Made by a program: the position numbers and the translations under genes. A stretch of 64,000 bases of DNA from Neurospora crassa OR74A (Eukaryota; Ascomycota; Sordariomycetes; Sordariales; Sordariaceae). Positions within the stretch are counted from its first letter, which is position 1; each line of letters opens with the position of its first letter. The stretch is from positions 1,798,001 through 1,862,000 of the forward strand of contig NC_026505.1 of the NCBI RefSeq assembly GCF_000182925.2, written 5' to 3'. Below are positions 56,208-64,000 of this stretch, piece by piece. The notes beneath the pieces were generated by a model. The model saw nothing but the letters and a program-made list of their open reading frames with translations, had not been told where the DNA came from and did no database searches.

Positions 56208-57277
56208 GAAATAGTAGTCATAATGACGGACTTGGTTGCTTATTTGGCTACTATGCCGCTGTGACAGATGCCAACCATTTAGCTACCAAATGTGAAGCCC
56301 GTGAAGATCAGTGACCAGATGGACAAGTACATACCCGCCCGTAACCTGCCACCCTGCGTATCTAAACCGCACCGCGCGGGCCTTACAGATATCGATCGAT
56401 GTGTGTATGTGCGTATAGACATGTGGAGTTCGTTGTTACCAAGATACTTTACGAGATGAACACGAGTTGTCAAAGTTAGGACGATACCTCCACCCACCTA
56501 GAGATCTCGTTTTGGGAAGGTCGTACAGCGTGCCTGTGGATGGTTTGTGTGTCCAAGATACTCATCTTGTGGCTTGTTGGTTGTCTCACCACCACCCCGC
56601 AACTTTCAGCTGTAGTGGTCTTTTGGTGTAGCTCTGCTATCCCCCCCCGGTACACGACCAAGTAAGGTGAGATCACCGTTGTTCTGCCCGCCACCCAATC
56701 ACCAACTCTCATACACTAAAATAAGACGGTGTGCATGCAACAACAGAGAGTAAACACACACATTTCATTCAAAGGACAGTTCGGGTTTCGACTATTGAAC
56801 TCAACCGGCTTCTCTTTGGACACTTGGGACAAAGCTGATGTTCACAGCATCTGCAATACTGGGCTAGAAAAGGTATCAAGCTAGGTAATGGAATCATTCC
56901 ATGATTTCCAAAATACACGCCCTTGCTCTGTCTCCACCATGGCCACTCTTTGGTAGAGCATCTTTGCCATTTACACCCGTTGGCGCATCCAGATGGGCAT
57001 ATCAGAATTCCCGCTGCGTCCTTGCGCATAACACTTTCCAGCCTGTCCCTCTCCTTTGATGCCCTTGCCGCCGTCTTCTCGCTGAGAACAGCCCAGACCA
57101 GGGCCAACTAGACTCTGATGATATCGCTTCTCCTTCCCAAATGCCCAAGACCGGTATATCTAGTCGCCAACTTTCCGCTTAGGATGGGGATATGCATATC
57201 CTTCTGTGTTGTTACCCCTCCCCAAACTCCAAAGAAACCACCCCTCCACGAAAATCGGTGGCCTTGTGAAAACCCGA

Positions 57278-57372
57278 ACAAAAGAAAATAAAGAAGATAA
57301 AACATGTGAGAAAACAAAGGAAGGAAAGAGTAAAACGAGGAAGAAGAAAAAAGAAAAAAGAAAGAAAAAAAA
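57278..57372. repeat. 95-nt purine-rich tract near the ras-2 3' end
   Basis: A dense A/G stretch with few interruptions (AAAGAAGATAAAACATGTGAG... AAGAAGAAAAAAG). Read in the ras-2 direction it is a long pyrimidine tract about 600 nt downstream of the stop. Confidence 0.75.
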
Positions 57373-57942
57373 GCACACTTTCTCCAACTACCTGGTCGAG
57401 AAATTAAACGGAGAAAAATAAACCAGAAGTGAAGATGATATTTGCGCCCTTTCCCCCCTTTCCCACCTCCCGCCAAATCGGATGCCCTCTTTTAAATCGT
57501 GCGCCATTCGCCATCTGGAGAATTCGGTTACGTCGTTTGTGTCATGTGTGATGAGAAAGTGTGAAATGTATGGAGCGTATGCGAGTTTGTGGGTGGTTGT
57601 GGTATATGCGCAAATTGCCATGGTTTTGTTTTTTTCTTCATATTTTTCTTCAAAAATGAGTGGTCGCTTCGGATGCAAGCCCGAATGAGTGCAAGTATGT
57701 GACGAGAACGCCCGAGTTGATGTGCCGGCCGTACGTGTTGGGGCATATCAGGGGTCCCGGGTCGGGGATATTCGCGCATCGCCCGACGCATTTTGCGCCA
57801 AGAACTGGGGGGGTGAAAAACGGGGTTTGGCTCTGTGGGCCGCGGCCGGCCCCCCGGGGCCCCGGAAGGGGAAGCAAGGCAGGAAGTGCGACATTGTTTC
57901 ATCACTACCTGCCAAAAGACCCAACACCCATTGCGAAACCGC

Positions 57943-58782
57943 TCATATAATCAAACACTTTCCACGAGGACGCTTGGGCTTTTCTGTCCCACTGTACTTT
58001 TCGCTCTTGCTATTCCCTGATGGCGGTAGCGCGCGCGGTGTTGATTGTCCTTGCTGTCGCTGTTTTCGCAGCTGCTTGACGACGTCGTAGAAGGCCTTTT
58101 CAACATTTGTGCGTGTCTTTGCCGACGCTTCGGTGAATTCGCAGCCAAGCTCTCGCGCCAAAGCGTGTCCTTCTTGTGTGGAAACCTCGCGCTCCGTTAC
58201 GCGGTCGCTCTTGTTGCCCACTAGCATAATCGGCACAGGCGCGGACGGGTTGGTGGCGGCGAGAGGTGAAGATCCTGGGTATGCTGACGGCGACGAGGTC
58301 GACTCCTTGACTCTTTGAATCTGGTGGTGGAACTTCTTGATGCGCGCGAAGGAGGAGCGTGATGAAATGCTGTATACTAGCACGAAGCCCTCACCATCCC
58401 GGATCCACTGGTCTCGTAGTGCCGTGTACTCTTCCTGTCCTGCTGTGTCCAGAACCTCTAGCATGCATGCTTGACCGTCAATGACGACCTGTTTCCTGTA
58501 GGAGTCCTCGATAGTGGGATCATACTAGATCGTCGAGATTAGCGACAGGCTGAGAATGCAGGTAGGCGGCTAGTTGGCCAAGCCAGGGAGGGACGTGGGC
58601 AATGCAGGGATATGCAATTGAGGAGGCAGACGATCAGCCTGAAGGGAGAAGGGTTGTGAGAAGAGCACACTTACGGTTTCGACGAAGTGCTCCAAGCAGA
58701 GCTGGATGGTCAAGGCAGTCTTCCCCACGCCTCCGTCACCGAGCACCACCAACTTGTATAGCACCTGTTTGTTCCCCACCAT
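57943..58782 (-). CDS. ras-2: Ras-family GTPase RAS-2
   Basis: Two exons (58782-58675, 58524-57943) with a 150-nt intron encode 229 aa, matching the Neurospora RAS-2 I recall. The P-loop is GDGGVGKT at 15-22, the effector region YDPTIEDSY at 37-45, switch [10 protein letters not shown] at 62-69, then NKSD and a SAK-type motif (EASAKT) for guanine recognition. The C-terminus is basic and ends in a CAAX box CLII (C226 prenylated). Before NKSD there is an insertion of roughly 20 Ser/Pro/Ala residues absent from most Ras proteins. The intron falls just before the effector loop. In Neurospora, loss of ras-2 affects hyphal extension, conidiation and cell-wall synthesis. The start [11 protein letters not shown] is the only reasonable ATG. 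Confidence 0.96.
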
Positions 58783-59215
58783 GATGGAGTCTTGCTGTCG
58801 TGCTTTCGCGGATGTCCAAGTGTCGAGGAAGCTGAAGCAGCGCCAAGGAAAGCTTGGATGAGGGGCGGACGACAAATATGATTCAGGGGAGAAGAGGAAT
58901 GAAAGCCGAGGCTTCGCCGCGAGTCGGAATGCGGTGGACTATGGGAAGTCGTAGTGATAGTAGTGAGGAGTATAATGGGTAGGTAGGTAGTAGTGTTGCG
59001 TGTTTGCAGAGAGAAGCTCTAACAAGCGCAGCCACGAACGAGTGGCAATTGGAACAGGCGTTCAGCGACTGAGAAGTGCGGCGCGGATTTGAAGAGTGGT
59101 CGTCACGTCGTCGTCGTGAGGGTCGTCCTGGATGTGGTTGCCTCTGAGGTTGAGGTTATGGATTGGGGGGAAAGAAAGATGTGAGGGAGAAGAATGATAA
59201 GAAGACGAAGCAGCC

Positions 59216-59233
59216 GGGGGGGGGGGGGGGGGG
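59216..59233. repeat. Poly(G)18
   Basis: 18 consecutive G in the upstream region of ras-2; C18 in the direction of ras-2 transcription. Confidence 0.9.
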
Positions 59234-59513
59234 TTGAATGGCTGGCAGTGGTTGGCAGTGCTACATGCATGGAGTGTGGTTGGGGGGTACGGGTGTCCAC
59301 CGGCGGACTCGCGGGCGTTAGGTAGGTAGGCCGTGGAGGAGGAGGAGGAGGTGGTAGGTCTGTGCAGTACCTGCCCGCTAGCGACGATACTTTCCCAGCG
59401 CCCAGGTCGGTAGTGTACAACTTGCACCTGGGCTCTTGGCGGAACAGGTCTGGCTGGCCAGAATGGAGTGGATGGGTAGCAGGACCCAGAGTGGATTGAA
59501 GGGGAGAGGGGAT

Positions 59514-59565
59514 TGGACCAATGGGGAGGCTCGACTAGCTGGACCAATGGGGAGGCTCGACTAGC
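59514..59565. repeat. 26-bp perfect tandem duplication with CCAAT boxes
   Basis: TGGACCAATGGGGAGGCTCG plus ACTAGC is repeated twice without change. Each copy holds one CCAAT motif, so the duplication doubles a potential CCAAT-binding (AAP-1/HAP-type) site about 730-780 nt upstream of ras-2. Confidence 0.85.
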
Positions 59566-60446
59566 GGGTAAGCGTTGGATGCGCCCGTGGAGACTGGGTG
59601 TTCCTTGTGGGGACTGCTGAAGGTGGGCGGCTCTGGCCTTCCAGGTTCCTACACTACACTGCCAGCATGGGCTCCAGTCTCTGAGTGCCTGTGCATGTCC
59701 AGTACCTGGCCCGGCAGGTACCACCCCTCTGCAATGTGGTCCCAGCGGCCCCTACGGATCCCCCTCTAATAAGCTTTGGGATTTTCCAGCAAATGGATCC
59801 TCGACCGACGGGGGTAAGGTAATAATAAAAGAGGTAATGTTAAGATTCTCGCTTATTCAGTGGTTTGTCAAAGACATATCGGAGGCAGAGCCGGCGGAAG
59901 GAAGATGAGATCGGAATGGGACATGTCAAGTTGTCCAGTGTCACAGAGTTCGGGTTTTGGGGCTGTCACGATGGCACCTCACCCAGTGCATCTCAAACGC
60001 CTGCCCGAATAATGAGCGAGAGACAGGAGACACTGCGAAGGCGATGCGCCCTTGGCCAAAACCTCAGACGTTAGCATGCCTACAAGCATAACTCCATTTG
60101 ATAGATAGATACATGCCGTTTTGCTTGTACTTGTGGTTCCATCCAAACAGTCATCTTGTGTTTGATCTTGACCCAGACCTCGTCCCCGACGTCAACTTTG
60201 ACCACCTTACCGGGTACCGTCATGACGCCGGTGGGATGGTCCTGAGCTTTTGTCCCAGGCAAACATTTCCGACCCATCTTTATCTCTCCAAAGTCCAGAC
60301 CGGCATCTAACCAGGTGATTGGTCTGGACAAAAAGAAAGTTGCAGTCCTCTTCCCAAAAAACTTTAAACGTGATCATGATTTTCAGAGCCTCCTCAATGA
60401 CACTCACTCTCGTTGCCGTAATTGAACTCACATGCACCAACATGCA

Positions 60447-60488
<42 letters not shown>
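60447..60488. repeat. (CA)n microsatellite, about 20 units
   Basis: Nearly perfect CA run of about 40 nt ending in CAACAACACACA. Good length-polymorphism candidate. Confidence 0.95.
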
Positions 60489-62729
60489 CAACACACATTT
60501 CAACAAATATGTACACACCTCACATGCATGGCTTGCTGCAACCGTGACCCAAGCGACCTGCCACTGCTAAGGTAGCCTGTGAGCTTTTAGGGTGTCCTCG
60601 GTCCCACAGCTCGTCCTGTTTTATTTTATACATACTAGTCCCCCCGTCCTGGGATCTTTGGGCTTCACGGTTCTCTTTCGTTGATGAGGGGCTAGCTACT
60701 CCCATTTGGGTCAGGACTTCGCAGTCGACATAATCGACAAGGTATGTAGCAGTTGACAACAAGCGTGCTCATGTAGGACAGCTGCATTGGTAACGCAGGC
60801 AAGGTTGATAGAGCGAGTTGGCCATCCATTGAAATTGCGGCAAAGGCTGGCTCGTTGGCTGGCAAAGCTGTCCACTCTGCGAGAACGGCGCTTGCGGGAC
60901 ATGGAGCACCGTTCCCATGGCGCGCCTTTGACCCGCTCCCTTCGCTCCTCCGTCCACTCGCGCTCAACATCGAGCAAGCGCAGCCAATCTGGATTCGCAG
61001 TGGTGACAGTACACGCAGCGTGGTGTAAAAGCAGCTTCCCGTATATTACCTGGGCCTGCGCAAATCTGGAGCCGTACAGCTACATACTCGACCTTTGGAC
61101 TACCTACGTACCCTTCTGTGACCCGAACCACGGGATCTGATCCGTTGGCGACACAGGCCTTATCTTTTGCATATCTTTTCTTTTCAGCACCTTGTCGACA
61201 TTAGTACCTCTACGGACTAGGGACACGGACACACGGAGACACAAGCACAACCTTGGACGCACGCACGGCTCTTCCCCTCCTTGACCTCCTCGTCTGCTCT
61301 GTTCGTCTTTGCCTCTGTCCTTCCTCGGGCTCAACTGCCATCACAATTGCTGTCCTATATTTTCTTTTTCTTTTTTTTTTTCTTTTTGGCAGATCGGGAA
61401 TTCCAAGACGGGGCCTGCCCTTTGAGACTTCAAGCCAGTCTCCCCCTGACGACGTGATATTGACCAAGATCATACGACGGATTAATTCCTCATTGATTAC
61501 GCACGCACTGCGGCAAAATCCGTTTTGTTGGATCTGTAAAGGATCCCGTTCCCCGTTACTGCCGGTTTTGGCTTGGCGCCTTGGTTTGCTACGCTGTGCA
61601 CTACACTAGTGTACGTGCCAACCACGACGCGGAACGGCGATACAACCATGATAGCATGTACGGCTGACGATACCGATATCCGGACCCGAGTGGCAAAGAC
61701 CTGCGGTAGGGCGGGACGGGGTCATCTGTCACTTTGGTTTTCTTAGTCCGGGGAAGTGCCTCAACCCACCACGATCAGTTGATACCCGCTCAACTGCACT
61801 GGCACTTTTTCTGAAAGACAAGTGGCGGGTGACGGCGGGGAAATGCAAGACAACTGACTGCCAGTGGGCGAGGCTGAAAATGCGTGACGCTCGGTACCCA
61901 TATACCCAAACCGCCCCCGGGAGCGGGTGCCGGCCTGAATCCCAAAATAAATGCTATGAAAAGAGGGAAACCAACGATATTGGAGGCTTAGAGACGGAGT
62001 GGTTGACCACGACACGAAGTGCGTCTCGCATCATTCCCAAGTCTCTTGAACCCCGGCCTGAGCTCGCACGCAGTTACTGGAGCTGGCTTCCTAGCAAGGT
62101 CTGTTTTCTTGACTGTTCTTTCAGTACTAATTCTTTGCAATTATTCGGGACCGCCATCGTTTTCGTAGACCGACTGAACATTTGATCCAAGTCCCTACCT
62201 TGTCGTCTTTCCTTGCTTGCTTCAACGCCTTTTTTTCTTCTTTTTTTTTTCTTTCATTTTTCTCCCTTTTGACCCCATTTGCCGGCCCTCCCTCCACCTT
62301 CATCAGCAAAAAGGAGGGGCATCTGGAGGGAGGTTGAAGCGAGAGGACCCCGAAAACGCGTGAGAGGTGGATTTTGTTGCATGGTGGCCGCAGCGGCCCC
62401 GGCCAAGTGTCCAAAGCATCGGATACCCCCCCTCCCCAGACCTACAACGGCTACATGCATGAGGTTACGGGTCAGCACCTTCCTCGTCCTCGACGACCTA
62501 CCGGGAGACGGGAAAGTGTTTCTACTTTCTAGGATGCTTATCGCCTATCGGTATCGGCTAGGTATCCTCGACTCCATTGTTCCACATAGGTTACTTCCCC
62601 TCCCCTCCCTAGGCTTGTTCCTTCCCCTCGTCCTTCGATGAAAAAGTCTCCTCCAGCACGTTATCATATCCAAGCCAATGGGGGGGTTGTTTGGACCTTT
62701 GTCTTGATTGAGCTAAAGATCTGGCAGCG

Positions 62730-63017
62730 ATGACTGAAAGTGATGACATTGAGGCAATTCACATTCCCTTCCTACCCATCGTGCGGATTGGAAGCCGAAC
62801 AAGCGGAGGTTCTTCCGCTGTCAAAGGCAGTGAGTGTGATGGACATGGCATGGTAGGAAGACCACCAGGTACCCGATTCCGCAATTCAGGAACCTCCACT
62901 GCCTTTGCTGTTTTGCATGATGGACCCCGCCAGCAAAAAACACCCCCAGCCTCATCGACTCCTCATGCCCTTTTCCCCTCTCCGAACCGTTGCAGAGCTC
63001 AGTTGATGTGCATTTGA
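62730..63017 (+). CDS. Weak candidate: 95-aa hypothetical open frame
   Basis: An ATG frame beginning MTESDDIEAIHIPFLPIV with acidic then Gly/Ser/Pro-rich sequence, ending RAQLMCI. Start context AGCGATGACT is acceptable. No domain, and no neighbouring exon identified. The first 60 codons look more coding-like than the rest. Confidence 0.22.
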   Translation: MTESDDIEAIHIPFLPIVRIGSRTSGGSSAVKGSECDGHGMVGRPPGTRFRNSGTSTAFAVLHDGPRQQKTPPASSTPHALFPSPNRCRAQLMCI

Positions 63018-64000
63018 TCCTCATCATGTGAGTTACCATTGTCAACGCTGGGAGGCGCCTCCAGTCACTTCCCAGATTGGATTTCCAGGACAATGTCTCC
63101 CTAGCATGCCACACAATACTAGCCGTACATCTGTTTTAAGTGTCTGGCATTCGGAGCAGCGATTGTTGACAGCTTGGCGCCCCCATATCAAGATTCAAAC
63201 CTAGCAGGCCACGCAATGCGGTGGACATGATGTTCATCAAACAAACCCGTTTTTGTAATTCTGGGTGCTCTTCCCGGGCGGGGATAGGACAACCCATGGA
63301 GCCTCGCAGATGGGCATGGGCTGTGGCCATTCCCGTCTTGCGATGCCTCTAGGCGAGAAGCCCGTCCAATGTCATGACCGCCGTCATGCCTCGTGGACGA
63401 CAAGCCCGAAACGAATACTCAAGTTACCCGAATCCGTCCCCTCTCACGCTTCCCTAGCTTCGCTTAACCAGCCTCCAACCCACACGTTCGGGTGGCTGTT
63501 CCCACTTTAGCAGTCTTTCAACCTCCATTAGTGGTCCAATACACAACAACGACGCCAGCATCCTGGCACTTTCAAATCAGGTCCTCAATGTCTACACCGG
63601 GTACCCCGGCCGAAGACTCAGGTTCATCAGGCAATTCGGGTCCCTTTTGGTGGTAGGTATACGACGGCGACAGCCAATGTCGCGAACGACTACAAACAAA
63701 CCACTTCGTTTCTTTCCTTGTCAGTAGCTCCTAGACAACTTCAGATAATACCAAGACGCCGCGACGCCTCATACGTGCTTGAAGGGGCATCATGATAGAA
63801 GGGAGAATTGACAACAAAATGAGGAAATGACACCTCGTTTGCCTCGTTAACCGATTGATGACTGACCTTATCAGGGCAGCCCATTATGTCGAATAAATCC
63901 CTTTGTCGTTGTGACAACCGCCACAGTTTTTTGATCAAGTGACCAAATCGCTCACAGGCAAAACTCACAAAAAGACTCACTTTGTCCCACAGTATCTCCT

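Larger units (their letters stand above)
50456..57942. other. 7.5-kb gene-poor spacer
   Basis: Between the tRNA and the ras-2 stop I find no convincing protein gene. It holds one weak 115-aa candidate (51407-51754), several TAGGTA/TACCTA motif clusters (51104-51158, 52011-52065, 54515-54541, 55743-55770), a poly(T)34 (56173-56206) and purine-rich tracts (54987-55033, 57278-57372). Composition is ordinary rather than TA-saturated, so it does not look like RIP-mutated repeats. Confidence 0.5.
58783..64000. other. 5.2-kb right-hand spacer with ras-2 promoter
   Basis: The left part holds the ras-2 leader and promoter, with a G18 run (59216-59233) and a 26-bp tandem duplication containing CCAAT (59514-59565). 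Further right are a CA microsatellite (60447-60488) and one weak 95-aa open frame (62730-63017). Nothing else to the right edge is supported as a gene. Confidence 0.5.

Noticed and set aside
59062-59724. 220-codon minus-strand frame upstream of ras-2.
   Set aside because: Starts at a non-ATG codon, runs through poly-C and duplicated DNA, and is low-complexity Pro/Ser/His sequence.
1-64000. Dispersed 5S rRNA genes, expected in Neurospora.
   Set aside because: I looked for ACATACGACCATAGGG and GGTGGGTGACC on both strands and saw neither.
1-64000. RIP-mutated transposon relics, LTR elements or other virus-like fossils.
   Set aside because: No long TA-saturated block, terminal repeats or reverse transcriptase, integrase or transposase motifs were seen.

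Overview
This is filamentous-ascomycete nuclear DNA, almost certainly Neurospora (N. crassa or a very close relative). Support comes from short introns (56-272 nt) with GT(A/G)NGT donors and CTAAC-like branch sites, pyrimidine-rich leaders, C/G-ending codons, and proteins I recognise from memory as Neurospora CHS-1 (917 aa), RAS-2 (229 aa) and ILV-2 (402 aa). No database search was run. I saw no large TA-rich stretch typical of RIP-mutated repeats and no transposon.

Layout. 1-13.9 kb holds an unknown acidic protein with a histone-H3-like N-terminus (1361-2143, +), an EsdC-like glycogen-binding-domain protein (4857-5699, +), a SUR7/PalI-type tetraspan protein (8324-9387, -), a secreted, probably GPI-anchored PLC-like phosphodiesterase (11454-12830, +) and a small soluble cytochrome b5 (13471-13930, +). 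13.9-23.5 kb is mostly noncoding with several simple repeats and one small gene candidate (19549-19779). 23.5-40.7 kb is the dense core: amidohydrolase (-) divergent from the replication protein A large subunit (+), a PLP-dependent serine/threonine dehydratase-like gene (+) converging on ketol-acid reductoisomerase ilv-2 (-), the NEDD8-conjugating enzyme ubc12 (-) and chitin synthase chs-1 (-). 40.7-64 kb is sparse: the Opy2 membrane anchor (46662-47997, +), a tRNA-Val(AAC) at 50382-50455 and ras-2 (57943-58782, -), with long spacers rich in microsatellites and TAGGTA-type motifs.

Functional themes. EsdC-like protein, Opy2 (anchor for Ste50 MAPK signalling), RAS-2, CHS-1, the SUR7-like protein and the GPI phosphodiesterase all touch growth, morphogenesis or the cell surface. 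ilv-2 and the neighbouring dehydratase touch branched-chain or hydroxy-amino-acid metabolism. RPA1 and UBC12 are housekeeping. Nothing suggests one operon-like system or a secondary-metabolite cluster.

The most unusual signal is the 260-aa protein at 1361, whose residues 4-9 are TKQTAR, identical to histone H3 residues 3-8, followed by an acidic tract. It is a candidate histone-tail mimic or histone-handling protein.
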